A DNA stretch of 48,840 nt from Gammaproteobacteria bacterium (GCA_003235325.1 QJWQ01000132.1:1-48840), one strand, 5' to 3'; positions 9,892 through 19,403 are shown, counted from the stretch's first letter. Made by a program: numbers and translations. Notes: generated by a model from the letters alone, not told the origin.

Positions 9892-10000
9892 AAGAATAAA
9901 AGCTCAAGCACCCCTGATCAAATCTCTTCTGAAGTGGACCCCGATAGCTGGACAATTTCACCCTTCGGCTTCGCCCTGACCAATAAGCCAGCATTACCCA

Positions 10001-11770
10001 TTATTTCAGGGCAAAAATGACGGCCTGGTAGGGCTCCAGGTTGATAGTTGTGCCGTCAATGCGAACCTGGTCATAGTTATTGATCTGTACATCTCCCAGG
10101 CTTATTTCTTTCGGCAAAGTCGCCACGGCATTTCCGCTAGAAAAATTCAGCAATACCAGCATGCCCTCCTGTGCCAGCTTTCGGGTATAGGCATAAATCT
10201 GCTTATGATCCGGCAGCAGCAACTGGTAATCTCCGTAAACAAGGACCAGATTGTCTTTTCTCAGCCTGACCATTTTGCGGAAATAATTCAGGCAGCTGCT
10301 TTTGTCTCTATTTTCAGTTTCGACATTGATTAGGTCATGATTGCCGTTGACGGGAAGCCAGGGTGTACCGGTGGTAAAGCCGGCATGTTCAGAATCGTCC
10401 CATTGCATGGGAGTCCGGCCATTGTCACGGGACAGGAAATTCAATTTTTTCATGAACAGGTCCATATCCTCGCCGTCGGCCAGGGCCTTTTTATAGCCAT
10501 TGATGGCGGCAATGTCCCGGTACTGGTCGATGCTGTCAAAATTGATGTTGGTCATGCCCAGTTCGTCGCCGTAATAGGCGTATGGCGTGCCGCGCATGCT
10601 GAGAATAAAAGTGTTGAGCATTTTGCCGGAGGGGGCCCGAAATTCCGGGCTGTCGTTGCCGAACCGGGAGACCATGCGGGCCTGATCATGGTTTGCCAGG
10701 AAGATGGAAATCCAGCCTTTTTTGGCAAAGGAGGCATCCCAGTCGGTAAACGACTTTTTCAGGTCCGCCAGTTTATAGCCGCCATAACCGGCAAGATCCA
10801 CGCCCTCGAAATGGTAAGCCATTTGCAATTCCTTTCTATCGGCATCCACCAGGGAGTGAGCGTCCTCAAAGCTGCTGCCGGCACCTTCCGACACGGCAAA
10901 GACATCGTATTTGCTCAGGACTTCGTCATACATCTCCCGCAAGTACTTGTGAAGATTGGGCCCCATGCCGTAATACTTGATGACGTTCCTCACGTCCTTT
11001 TCATAACCTGCCGGCAAAGCCGGGAAGCTGGTGTCTTTTGATACAAACTGGAAGGCGTCGAGGCGAAAACCATCGACGCCCTTCTCTGCCCAGAATTTCA
11101 TGATGTCATAGACTTCCTGGCGCACCTTGGGGTTTTCCCAGTTCAGATCCGGCTGTTTTTGCGAGAAATAGTGCAGGTAGTAGGCATCGGTCTGGGCGTC
11201 ATATTTCCAGGCCTCGCCTTTCTCGTCGAAATAACTCCAGCGGTAAGGTGGCTTGCCTTTTTCCGCCGGCCACCAGTGGTAGTAGTCCCGGTAGGGATTG
11301 TCACGGGAACTGCGCGACTGCCTGAACCATTCGTGCTCGTCACTGGAATGATTGACCACCACGTCCATGACGAACTTGATGCCCCGCTCGTGCATGCCTT
11401 TGAGCATGGCATCGAAATCCTCCATGGTGCCGAACTCTTTCATGATCGCCCGGTAGTCATCGATATCGTAGCCGTTGTCATCGTTGGGTGAACTGTAGAT
11501 CGGATTGAGCCAGACCATATCCACCCCCAGGCTTTTTATGTAGTCGAGCTCCTGGATGATGCCTTTCAAATCACCGATGCCATCGCCATCGGTGTCCTTG
11601 AAGCTGCGGGGATAAATCTGATAGATAACCCCCTCTTTCCACCATTGTCGATCAGTTTTTTGCCGGGATTCACCGCCGATGTCGACGGCAGGATCAGCTT
11701 CGTTATTGGATTTTGAACAGCCAGACATAAAGGCAAGACCGAGAAAGCAGATTAGCGTAAGTACCTTCAT
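10001..11770 (-). CDS. GH13 alpha-glucosidase lipoprotein (copy A)
   Basis: A 589-residue exported alpha-amylase-family enzyme. The N-terminus MKVLTLICFLGLAFMSGC is a lipoprotein signal with lipobox MSGC, so it is membrane-anchored. The catalytic domain carries the GH13 signatures: IYQIYPRSFKDTDGDGIGDL, MDVVVNHSSDEHEW, GVDGFRLDAF (nucleophile Asp), FAVSEG (general acid Glu) and FLANHDQAR (third acid). Length and QPDLNWENP fit the oligo-1,6-glucosidase/alpha-glucosidase subgroup. A C-terminal beta domain ends YQAVIFALK. It is strikingly similar to the enzyme at 19676-21433, so the two are recent paralogues. It converges with the halogenase operon; no terminator was seen in the 109-base gap. 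Confidence 0.93.
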   Translation of the reverse strand: MKVLTLICFLGLAFMSGCSKSNNEADPAVDIGGESRQKTDRQWWKEGVIYQIYPRSFKDTDGDGIGDLKGIIQELDYIKSLGVDMVWLNPIYSSPNDDNGYDIDDYRAIMKEFGTMEDFDAMLKGMHERGIKFVMDVVVNHSSDEHEWFRQSRSSRDNPYRDYYHWWPAEKGKPPYRWSYFDEKGEAWKYDAQTDAYYLHYFSQKQPDLNWENPKVRQEVYDIMKFWAEKGVDGFRLDAFQFVSKDTSFPALPAGYEKDVRNVIKYYGMGPNLHKYLREMYDEVLSKYDVFAVSEGAGSSFEDAHSLVDADRKELQMAYHFEGVDLAGYGGYKLADLKKSFTDWDASFAKKGWISIFLANHDQARMVSRFGNDSPEFRAPSGKMLNTFILSMRGTPYAYYGDELGMTNINFDSIDQYRDIAAINGYKKALADGEDMDLFMKKLNFLSRDNGRTPMQWDDSEHAGFTTGTPWLPVNGNHDLINVETENRDKSSCLNYFRKMVRLRKDNLVLVYGDYQLLLPDHKQIYAYTRKLAQEGMLVLLNFSSGNAVATLPKEISLGDVQINNYDQVRIDGTTINLEPYQAVIFALK

Positions 11771-11916
11771 TAGACGCCACCTGAAGTTGGGCTAATTATT
11801 AAAACGGCAATTGGGGTAGCCGCAATGGTGATAACCCATAATGTTTTGTTGCGCTTTTGCAATGCCACCCCTGCAACCTGGTAATTAAATAAATATAGCA
11901 ACCCACTTATCCACCT

Positions 11917-12005
11917 TCATTGCCAACCCGAAGGGTGGAACAAGTCAATTTACCGCTTGTTAGACAGCTTCTTGTTGGATTGCTTCCCTGTCTTCGCAAT
12001 GACAG
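11917..12005. repeat. Dispersed palindromic repeat, copy 1
   Basis: Ends TCATTGCCAACCC (left) and TTCGCAATGACAG (right) are inverted, and the inner parts read AAGTCAATT and GGATTGCTTCC, giving an imperfect palindrome of about 88 bases. It belongs to the same family as 21454-21534 and 23326-23360. This copy sits in the 387-base gap between two GH13 genes. The rest of that gap (11771-12157) shows no gene; a fragment AGCAATCCGTCATGACA near 12071 may be a further scrap of the repeat. Confidence 0.75.
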
Positions 12006-12157
12006 TTTTTCATCAGAGTGCCACGACATTCCGTGTCCCGGTACGACCAACAAAAAGCTGGCCGATACCACAGCAATCCGTCATGACATTTTGCAGGCCA
12101 GACGATGGCATTGAGAAATGAAGTAATTGCTTCAGATCGGACATGGGCCCACTGCCA

Positions 12158-13888
12158 TCAATCACTCTGGTACAACCGTGCTTCCCAGGGTTTCAGCGCC
12201 AGTTCTCCGGTTGCAATCTGGCTCCTGCTCACTTTCTGATTGGTAATCACCAGTTGGTAATTATTGAAGTCATGCCCCGTTGCGAAATGAACCTCGTCGC
12301 CGGACATGTTCAACACCACCAGGTAAGTTCTGTTCCTGCCGGTGCGGGTGTAGGCGAATATCTGCTCGTGTTCCGGGGCGATGTCGTAGTACTCGCCGTA
12401 AATCAGGTCGAGATTGCCCCGGCGAATATCCAGCAGTTGCCGGTAAAAGTTGAATATCGAATCGGGATTTTTCAGGCTGGCTTCAACATTTACCGTTTTG
12501 TAGTTGGGGTTGACCGCCAGCCAGCTTGAATCGCCGGTGGTGAACCCGCCCAGTGGCGCTGAAGACCACTGCATGGGCGTACGGGCGTGGTCTCGCGAGT
12601 TCTTGTTCAACTCGGCCAGGTATTCCACGGCACTGACGCCACTATCCATTACCTGCTGGTAGTTACCCTTGATTTCCACGTCATCAAACTGGTCGAAAGC
12701 AGTAAATGGATAATTGGTCATGCCGATCTCGTCGCCCTGATAGAGAAACGGAGTGCCCTTCTGAGTCAACAGGAGCATGGCCAGGAGCCTGGCGGAAGCC
12801 ATCCGGTAAGCCGGCGAGTCATCGCCGAATTTGCTGACAGGCCGGGGATTATCGTGATTGGACAAAAAAATTGTCGGCCAATGGTGGCTATCGAGGGCAC
12901 TTGGCATGGTGAACAGGCCCTTTAACTGCGGCAGCGTCCAGTCCCGTTGGTACCAGTTGTCGCGACCGATTCGAACTATATCAAACAGAAAGGCCAGGTC
13001 GATTTCCTGTCGTCTTTCGTCCGTCATGCGCAGTGCCCGAGCCGGGCTGACGCCAAAGGCCTCACCCACGGTCATCACATCGTACCGGGACAGCACCTTG
13101 CGGTTCATTTCATTGAGGAATTCGTGCAACCGGGGCCCCGAAGCATAGACCGTTTCCGGGTGGCGCAGGGTCTCGGCGTCCATGTCGGGAAAATCCTGAT
13201 CCTTGGAAATCAAGGGGATAACGTCCATGCGAAAGCCGTCGACGCCCTTGTCCAGCCAGAAGCGCATCAGGGAATAGACCTCTTCCCGCAGTTTGGGGTT
13301 TTCCCAGTTCAGGTCCGGCTGCTTTCGGTGAAAGTAGTGCAGGTAGTACTCGCCGTCCGGGCCGGCCTGCTGCCAGGCCGAACCGCCAAAAAAGGAGGGC
13401 CAGTTGTTGGGTGGGCCGCCGTCCACACCCGGCCGCCAGATGTAGTAATTCCGGTAGGGGTTGTCCTTTGACGACATGCTCTGCTGGAACCACTCATGCT
13501 CGTCGCTGGAATGGTTGACCACCAGGTCAATGATCAGCTTGATACCCCGCTGCTTGAGCCCGGCCAGCATCTGGTCAAAATCTTCCATGGTGCCAAACTC
13601 AGCCATGACCTTGCGGTAATCGCGAATATCGTAACCGTTATCGGCGTTAGGGGAATCGAAATGGGGACTGAGCCAGACGATATCGACACCCAGCCTGTCC
13701 AGATAATCCAGCTCGGAAATAATACCCTGAATATCACCGATACCGTCACCGTTGGCATCCCTGAAGGACCGGGGATAGATCTGGTAGACCACCTGCTCCT
13801 TCCACCACTCGCGCTTATAGGATTGATATCTGGATAAATCCGATGCTGCCGCCACAGTTTCAGCCGTCTCCGCAAGGGGTGAAAGCAA
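12158..13888 (-). CDS. GH13 alpha-glucosidase with a signal peptide lacking a standard start codon
   Basis: GH13 enzyme close to oligo-1,6-glucosidases: IYQIYPRSFRDANGDGIGDI, IDLVVNHSSDEHEW, VDGFRMDVI (nucleophile Asp), VGEAFG (acid Glu) and FLSNHDNPR. The coordinate given is the first in-frame start-like codon, a TTG at 13888, but it falls inside a good signal peptide. Upstream in frame the sequence reads LKRKKSKHSKLAALVLAGAA before SILLSPLAE, and a Shine-Dalgarno GGAG lies at 13966-13969. No ATG, GTG or TTG occurs between the in-frame stop at 13973-13975 and 13888; only ATC, TTA and CTG codons are present. The true start may be non-canonical, mutated or a sequencing error. The gene is divergent from the sigma factor. 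Confidence 0.88.
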   Translation of the reverse strand: MLSPLAETAETVAAASDLSRYQSYKREWWKEQVVYQIYPRSFRDANGDGIGDIQGIISELDYLDRLGVDIVWLSPHFDSPNADNGYDIRDYRKVMAEFGTMEDFDQMLAGLKQRGIKLIIDLVVNHSSDEHEWFQQSMSSKDNPYRNYYIWRPGVDGGPPNNWPSFFGGSAWQQAGPDGEYYLHYFHRKQPDLNWENPKLREEVYSLMRFWLDKGVDGFRMDVIPLISKDQDFPDMDAETLRHPETVYASGPRLHEFLNEMNRKVLSRYDVMTVGEAFGVSPARALRMTDERRQEIDLAFLFDIVRIGRDNWYQRDWTLPQLKGLFTMPSALDSHHWPTIFLSNHDNPRPVSKFGDDSPAYRMASARLLAMLLLTQKGTPFLYQGDEIGMTNYPFTAFDQFDDVEIKGNYQQVMDSGVSAVEYLAELNKNSRDHARTPMQWSSAPLGGFTTGDSSWLAVNPNYKTVNVEASLKNPDSIFNFYRQLLDIRRGNLDLIYGEYYDIAPEHEQIFAYTRTGRNRTYLVVLNMSGDEVHFATGHDFNNYQLVITNQKVSRSQIATGELALKPWEARLYQSD

Positions 13889-13960
13889 TATGCTGACAGC
13901 AGCGCCCGCCAGAACCAGGGCCGCCAGCTTCGAGTGTTTTGATTTTTTCCGTTTTAATGG

Positions 13961-14428
13961 TGATTCTCCGATTTATCGCTATTCCTGGCGCTTTGATAAT
14001 CTTTCTTTATTTTGCAGTAGCGGACAATGCGATGTATGTCAGGTCAGTAAAAACATCAGAGAGTTTTTTTCATTTTAGCCCGTTGTTCTTTATCATACGC
14101 GACCGACGGTAAATAAGTATAAAACGGGATGCTATCAACGATACTCCGGAAAACATGTGCCAATGGCGCCCCGCCAACACTGCCTGCCAATGAGTATTAA
14201 CAGGTCCTTAAAACAGGCGTTTGATTTTCCTATGCTGGAGGTCCCAAAAAGTGCGTTTTAAGACTCTTCACAGGTATATAGCCATATGCTGGCGTTAGAG
14301 CTTCCGCATCGACACGGCAACGCACATCCGGAATCCGGTGTTCGAATAATATTAAGCGTGCCGCAATCCCCTGTCGAAGCGTGCTGGTTCTGTTGTTTCC
14401 ACGACCTGCCAAACGCCTGCTGCGGACT
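13961..14428. other. Divergent intergenic region between GH13 gene and ECF sigma gene
   Basis: About 470 bases with no convincing gene. It must hold the divergent promoters for the minus-strand glucosidase and the plus-strand sigma factor. TATGCTGG occurs twice (14231 and 14284) but no operator symmetry was recognised. Confidence 0.4.
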
Positions 14429-14959
14429 ATGAGCAAACTCTCGAAAGAGCAGATTTCCGCGCTTTTTCTCGGCAGGAAGGCCGAATTACTGCGGTTTTTG
14501 TCACGACGCCTGCCGGATGAGGACGTCGCCAGGGACCTGGCTCAGGATACCTATCTGCGTATGCTGAAATTTAAAAAGGCAGACCAGATCAGGAATCTCG
14601 AAGCCTATCTGTTTCGCATCGCCGGGAATCTGGTCAGTGAATACTGGTCCAGCAAGAGCAAAAGAGCTGCAGTGGAAGAAGAACCGACAGATTTCGAATC
14701 GTTGCCCGGGGAGCAGACTCCTCCGGATGAGGCCCTCGAGAAGCAGCGGGCGCTGGAGGCATTGCAGAAGGCCATCAGCCTTTTGCCCGAAGTGCAGCAG
14801 CGGGTATTGGTGCTGCATCGCCGCGATGGTTTGACTTACGACGAGATTGCCGACGAACTGGGAATCTCGCGGGATATGGTTAAGAAACACCTTAGCAAGG
14901 CGCTGGTGCGGTGCCGTGAATATCTCAAGCTTGCGCGGGTGGAGCAGACAGATGGCTAA
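14429..14959 (+). CDS. ECF sigma-70 factor, FecI-like
   Basis: A 176-residue extracytoplasmic-function sigma factor. The start at 14429 (ATGAGCAAACTC) gives a normal length; an upstream ATG at 14381 would add an atypical leader. Region 2 runs from about residue 15 to 80 (FLSRRLPDEDVARDLAQDTYLRML, then NLEAYLFRIAGNL). Region 4 is near the C-terminus (LLPEVQQRVLVLHRRDGLTYDEIA, then ISRDMVKKHLSKAL). It overlaps the following fecR-like gene by 8 bases, the usual FecI/FecR arrangement. It probably transcribes the TBDR downstream and perhaps the GH13 genes when the receptor binds ligand. Confidence 0.93.
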   Translation: MSKLSKEQISALFLGRKAELLRFLSRRLPDEDVARDLAQDTYLRMLKFKKADQIRNLEAYLFRIAGNLVSEYWSSKSKRAAVEEEPTDFESLPGEQTPPDEALEKQRALEALQKAISLLPEVQQRVLVLHRRDGLTYDEIADELGISRDMVKKHLSKALVRCREYLKLARVEQTDG

Positions 14960-16178
14960 CGATAACAAAAAGATCGTCGAAGAGGCGGCCAAGTGGTTCG
15001 TGACCTTGCGCGATACCAGGGAGCTGTCGGCGGCGGAAGAGTTGCAATGGCCGCAGGAATTCAGTAACTGGCTCAAGCAGTCAGATGAGCATGTTCACGA
15101 GTACCTGATGATCAGTCAGGTCTGGGGGGATGTCGGCGAACTGGAAACACCCGTCGAGATCGAACAGGTCGGGGCGGACGAAGGCGAGGCTGCCGGCAAG
15201 CCGGGCGCTGATGGCGCAGATAGGGCCCCGGTGTCGGTTGCCAGGGATCACAGCCAGGCTGCGGCAGTTGCAGCATCCCCGGAATCGGCTTCCGCTCCAC
15301 GCCAGCGACGAATTAGATGGCCATATTACGCCGTGGCTGCCGGCTTGCTGCTGGCCCTGTCAGCGCTGTTCTTCTGGCCCTCTCCGGCCCGACTTTATGA
15401 GACCGGGTTAGGGGAGCAGCGCACGGTATCCCTGGCAGATGGCTCTACTGTAAAGCTTAATACCCTGTCTGCAATACGGTTCAGTTTTGAAGACGAAGCG
15501 CGGTGGGTGCAATTGATCCGGGGCGAGGCGTTGTTTTACGTGAAGCCGGACTATCAACGGCCGTTTATCGTTGATACCAGGGTCGCCAGCGGGAGGGCGT
15601 TCGTCAAGGTGCTGGGTACGACATTCAATATCTATCAAAAAGACCGGGAAACCGCCGTAACCGTTCTGGAAGGGAGAGTACTGGTGGCGCCTGGAGCATA
15701 CGACCGGGCTGTGGCGCGACCGACCCCCGAAAAAACCCGGCAGGGCCCGAAAAGTGGAATGGACCAGGGTGGCAAGGACCGTGTTGAAAAGACCGCCTCG
15801 GGTTTACAGCAGGTTGAACTGCAGTCCGGACAGCAGGCAGTCCTGATGGTCGCCGAATCAGATTCGGGCGCCAGAGAGGGGCCGGACAGGCCAATCGATC
15901 TGCAAGTTATCAACGATGTCGATACCACCAGGTTCATTGCCTGGACCGAACGCAGGCTGGTGTTTGACGGCCAATCGCTGGCGTTAATCGCGGAAGAATT
16001 CAATCGTTACAACCCGCGCCAACTGGAAATTGAGTCTGCCGCGCTGGCTTCGCTTCAGCTCAGCGGCGTATTCAGCAGCAGTGATCCCGATTCCCTGATT
16101 TTGTATATCAGTCAAATTCGCGATATAACGGTCACTACGAGAGCCGATGGCGCTCGGGTTATTCGTGAGAAGAAATGA
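14952..16178 (+). CDS. FecR-family anti-sigma regulator
   Basis: A 408-residue transmembrane signalling protein. The start at 14952 (ATGGCTAACG) overlaps the sigma-factor stop and gives the usual N-terminus. The cytoplasmic N-terminal domain (EEAAKWFVTLRD, then EFSNWLKQSDEHVHEYL) binds sigma. An acidic/Ala-rich linker follows. One membrane segment lies near residue 125 (YYAVAAGLLLALSALFFW). The periplasmic FecR domain shows LGEQRTVSLADGSTVKLNT, then IRGEALFYV and a C-terminal STN-like part (FDGQSLALIAEEFNRYN). It relays the signal from the adjacent TBDR to the sigma factor. An unusual charged insert sits at about residues 255-300 (TPEKTRQGPKSGMDQGG). Confidence 0.92.
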   Translation: MANDNKKIVEEAAKWFVTLRDTRELSAAEELQWPQEFSNWLKQSDEHVHEYLMISQVWGDVGELETPVEIEQVGADEGEAAGKPGADGADRAPVSVARDHSQAAAVAASPESASAPRQRRIRWPYYAVAAGLLLALSALFFWPSPARLYETGLGEQRTVSLADGSTVKLNTLSAIRFSFEDEARWVQLIRGEALFYVKPDYQRPFIVDTRVASGRAFVKVLGTTFNIYQKDRETAVTVLEGRVLVAPGAYDRAVARPTPEKTRQGPKSGMDQGGKDRVEKTASGLQQVELQSGQQAVLMVAESDSGAREGPDRPIDLQVINDVDTTRFIAWTERRLVFDGQSLALIAEEFNRYNPRQLEIESAALASLQLSGVFSSSDPDSLILYISQIRDITVTTRADGARVIREKK

Positions 16179-16257
16179 CTTGAAGGACGTCATTCTCCCA
16201 TTCGTAAGCCGCTAATTCCTGAATATTCGCCAGCCGCTCAGCACGGCAATGTTGGGG

Positions 16258-16287
16258 GCAAACGAAAATTCGGATTTTTTCGTTTGC
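16258..16287. other. Perfect 11-bp inverted repeat between fecR and the receptor gene
   Basis: GCAAACGAAAA (16258-16268) pairs perfectly with TTTTCGTTTGC (16277-16287) around an 8-base loop. There is no T-tract after the stem, so it is not an ordinary terminator. It lies 80 bases past the FecR stop and 68 bases before the TBDR start. A regulatory hairpin or a transcript-processing site are possibilities. Confidence 0.7.
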
Positions 16288-16289
16288 GA

Positions 16290-16320
16290 GTTTTGAAAGA
16301 GTCTGGAAGACTTTTTCAAC
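16290..16320. repeat. Hairpin repeat, copy 1
   Basis: Imperfect hairpin with arms TTGAAAGAGTCT (16293-16304) and AGACTTTTTCAA (16308-16319) around GGA. The same layout (TTGAAA, AGTCTGGA, GACT, TTTCAA) recurs at 33021-33052, and degenerately near 3273, so this looks like a dispersed palindromic element. Confidence 0.6.
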
Positions 16321-16354
16321 ACCCTAGCTAATAGAAATCCTCCAGACGTAATAC

Positions 16355-19114
16355 ATGAAGCCATGCCTGCTGGTGCTGAGGCTGATTTGCCTGCTGCCAC
16401 TGATCAACTTCTGTTATGTGCCCCATGCTCAGGGGCAGGACTGGCCGGTGGCAGCCATAAAGGCGCAACCGCTTGCCGACGCACTCAAGGAATTTTCCGC
16501 CAGAACCGGTCTGCAAATCATCTACGAGGCGCAATTGACAGCCGGCGTGACAACTGCCGGAGCCGCCTGGGAATCGGAGACCGGGCCACTGGCACCCGAG
16601 GCCGTACTGTCCCGGTTGCTGGCCGATACCGGCCTTGCCTATAAATTTATCAATGCGCGCACGCTGACCCTGCAAGTGGCGTCGACATCGGCCAAGGCGT
16701 CACCGGCACCCGAAAATCCTCCAGTCAGCGCCGCTGACCGGCTGATGCCGGAAGAAGTAATAGTCACCGGCATCGCCTACAGTTCCAGATTGAACAAATT
16801 TGAGGCTTCCTATGCCCTCAGCACCATTGAAGCTGCAGCCATTGACATCAAATCACCACAGGGACTTGCGGAACTGCTGTCGGAGACGCCGGGCATCTTT
16901 GTCGAAAGCACCGGCGGTACGGTGGGCAATAACGTCTACTTTCGCGGCCTGCCCAACGATAATTTCCGCTATGTGCGCACGCTCGAGGACGGACTGCCCA
17001 CGTTCGAGGAGAACGCGGGCGCCTTTACCAATGCCGATATCTTCAGCCGCATTGACGAGACCATTGAGCGCGTCGAAATCGTTCGCGGTGGCTCGGGAGC
17101 GATTACCGCATCCAATGCGCCCGGCAGCACAGTCAATACCCTGACCCGCAAGGGAACCAGAGTGCAAAAGGGCCTGGTCAAACTGAGCACCAGTGACTAC
17201 GGCCTCTATCGCGCCGACCTGCACCTGTCGGGGCCGGTGACCGACACAGTTCTTTACCATGTAGGTGGCTACCGGGAATCGGACCAGGGGCAACGCGATC
17301 CGGGATTTACGGCCAATAAAGGTGGGCAGGTGCGTGCCGGCCTGAATATTGTGCTGGACCAAACCGAACTGTACCTGGGCCTTAAATCCCTGAATGACAG
17401 CAACACATTTTATACTCCGATGCCGATGGCGGACGCCAAAAGTGGTTTGCCCGGACTCGACCCGGGAACGGCCTCGATGGTATCCGACGATTTTGCCAAC
17501 CTGCTGGTATTCGATGGCAATGGCAACCGCAATAAAATCATCGACCTGGAGGACGGCGTTCGGACCCGGGTCAACACCTGGACTGTTCTGCTCGATCACC
17601 AGCTTGGCGACCACTGGCAGCTCAGCAACGGATTTCGCTACATCAAAGGCGATCTGAACTTTGCATCGGTGTTTTCCGGGGCAGCCAAATTCGATGATCT
17701 GGGCGATGAACTCGGTGCCCTGCAGGCGGAGGATACCAGTACCGTTGACCTGCGCTATCGCTATGTCCACGGCGACGGCATGCTGTTGCGCCTGGATCAG
17801 TTACCCAATGGACTGCTGGTGGACCAGGGCTTGTGGGAAAGCCGCATTACGCTGGAAAACACAATTAACGATTTAAGGTTGAAACGGCGCTTTAATTTGG
17901 GAGAAGAGAGCTACAACGACCTGATGCTGGGTTTTTACTACAGCCAGTTCGACCAGCGGCAGCTCTGGAACTGGCAGGGAATCGTGACGGAGGCCAGACA
18001 TCAACCGCGACTGCTGGATATAGTCGGTATCGACAACCAGGGCCTGGAGACTCTCGCATATACCGACGGCGGCATCTGGAGACATCACAGTAGCCTGCAG
18101 AACTTCCGGGATAATGTCCGCCACCGGGCCCTGTACCTGACCGATGCCTGGCAAGTCAACGAAGCCTGGCGCATCGATGCCGGTGCCCGCTACCAGCAGG
18201 TCACCAAATCGGGCACGGTGGCGCAAACCACCAGTGTCAATTTGGGGGACCCGTCGACCCTTGCCGATGACGACGTTGCGATTTTCACCGGCGCGGTCAC
18301 TCCCTATACCTATGAGGATGCCGAACTGGCCTGGACCCTGGGGCTGAATTACAGGCTGTCGAACAGACTGGCTTTCTTTGGCCGTTACAGCAATGCTTTC
18401 CGGTTCACCGGGGAATTCGCCCAGTGGTTTGACTGTTGCCAGCCAACTGAAGCCGATATCAGCCTGGAGGAATTTGGCATCAAATACGCGGAAACTGACA
18501 TTTCCGCCTATATCGTGTTGTTTGCGTCGGATTTCCCCAGCATTGCCCTGTCCAACCAGCGGGTCGATGAGCGCGGCGGCATTGTTACCGAAACCGCCGA
18601 TGCTGCTTCCAGATCATTGGGTATCGAGTGGGAGCTGGTCTGGCTGCCGATGGCGAATCTGGAGCTGCAATTCTATGGCTTTTACCAGCGCATCAACTAT
18701 CGGGATTTTGTCCAGGCCGAAGTCGATGACGCCGGCCGGGAGTCAGCGGTTTTTGACTTCAGCGGCAACCGGGTGCTTCGGCAGCCGCAAACAGTGGTGA
18801 CTCTGCGCCCCACCCTGTATTTTGGCGGCAGTGACTACAGCCTGTACGCTGCCTGGCAGCGTGTCGGTTCCCGCTACGTGGACGCCGCCAATTCCGTGAA
18901 ACTGCCGTCCTATGCTACCGTCGATCTGGGCCTGACCCGGGATTTCGGTGAATCCGCCAGGCTGCAACTGCTGGCATCGAACCTTACCGATGAGGTCGGA
19001 GTTACCGAAGGTAATGTGCGCAATGGTGTGATTGCAGCCGCACCCTCGGCAGTGTTTTTTGGCCGGCCGATCTTTGGCCGCTCCTTCAGGCTATCTGCCA
19101 CCTTCTTCTTCTAA
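16355..19114 (+). CDS. TonB-dependent transducer with STN signalling domain (FecA-like)
   Basis: A 919-residue outer-membrane receptor and third member of the FecI/FecR/FecA-type trio. The signal peptide ends near AQGQ. A secretin/TonB N-terminal (STN) domain spans about residues 30-105 (QPLADALKEFSARTGLQIIY, then VLSRLLADTGLAYKF). The plug begins at EEVIVTGIAYSS (LLSETPGIFVESTGG, VYFRGLPNDNFRYVRTLEDG), and the barrel ends in SFRLSATFFF. The STN domain is what contacts FecR, so this receptor both imports and signals. Although the best-known such systems handle iron, the genes on both sides are GH13 enzymes, so a glucan oligosaccharide ligand is plausible but inferred. Confidence 0.92.
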   Translation: MKPCLLVLRLICLLPLINFCYVPHAQGQDWPVAAIKAQPLADALKEFSARTGLQIIYEAQLTAGVTTAGAAWESETGPLAPEAVLSRLLADTGLAYKFINARTLTLQVASTSAKASPAPENPPVSAADRLMPEEVIVTGIAYSSRLNKFEASYALSTIEAAAIDIKSPQGLAELLSETPGIFVESTGGTVGNNVYFRGLPNDNFRYVRTLEDGLPTFEENAGAFTNADIFSRIDETIERVEIVRGGSGAITASNAPGSTVNTLTRKGTRVQKGLVKLSTSDYGLYRADLHLSGPVTDTVLYHVGGYRESDQGQRDPGFTANKGGQVRAGLNIVLDQTELYLGLKSLNDSNTFYTPMPMADAKSGLPGLDPGTASMVSDDFANLLVFDGNGNRNKIIDLEDGVRTRVNTWTVLLDHQLGDHWQLSNGFRYIKGDLNFASVFSGAAKFDDLGDELGALQAEDTSTVDLRYRYVHGDGMLLRLDQLPNGLLVDQGLWESRITLENTINDLRLKRRFNLGEESYNDLMLGFYYSQFDQRQLWNWQGIVTEARHQPRLLDIVGIDNQGLETLAYTDGGIWRHHSSLQNFRDNVRHRALYLTDAWQVNEAWRIDAGARYQQVTKSGTVAQTTSVNLGDPSTLADDDVAIFTGAVTPYTYEDAELAWTLGLNYRLSNRLAFFGRYSNAFRFTGEFAQWFDCCQPTEADISLEEFGIKYAETDISAYIVLFASDFPSIALSNQRVDERGGIVTETADAASRSLGIEWELVWLPMANLELQFYGFYQRINYRDFVQAEVDDAGRESAVFDFSGNRVLRQPQTVVTLRPTLYFGGSDYSLYAAWQRVGSRYVDAANSVKLPSYATVDLGLTRDFGESARLQLLASNLTDEVGVTEGNVRNGVIAAAPSAVFFGRPIFGRSFRLSATFFF

Positions 19115-19351
19115 AAGCGGGGTTCTTTTTGCACCAATCGGCTGCTTCTCGCTGTCAACGCGGCGAGCCTAGAGCGTGGTGCCGGATCAGACCGCCAGAG
19201 ACACTGTCTTTCAACAGTCTGTCAGGGTGCCGGGAATGTCCATTGCCGGTGCGCGGCAATAACTCCCGGGTAAGCAATAATCAGCGGTCCCTAAATTCAG
19301 CCCGGCCCCGTCTAATACCTGGTAATCGCATGATTACGATCCCCTGCTTTC

Positions 19352-19403
19352 CCCCCATGCCTACCCATGGGGGTGCTTTTGAGTTAGAGGGCTTTTGAGT
19401 TAG
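19352..19403. other. Hairpin followed by a 13-base direct repeat
   Basis: CCCCCATG (19352-19359) and CATGGGGG (19366-19373) form an 8-bp stem followed by TGCTTTT, a possible weak terminator for the receptor gene. Right after it GCTTTTGAGTTAG occurs twice, at 19375-19387 and 19391-19403. The whole gap 19115-19675 (561 bases) has no credible gene. Confidence 0.5.

Noticed and set aside
9937-9958. Sequence GTGGACCCCGATAGCTGGAC, resembling the end of an IS3-type element
   Set aside because: A single short match with no partner end and no transposase remnant nearby; could be chance.
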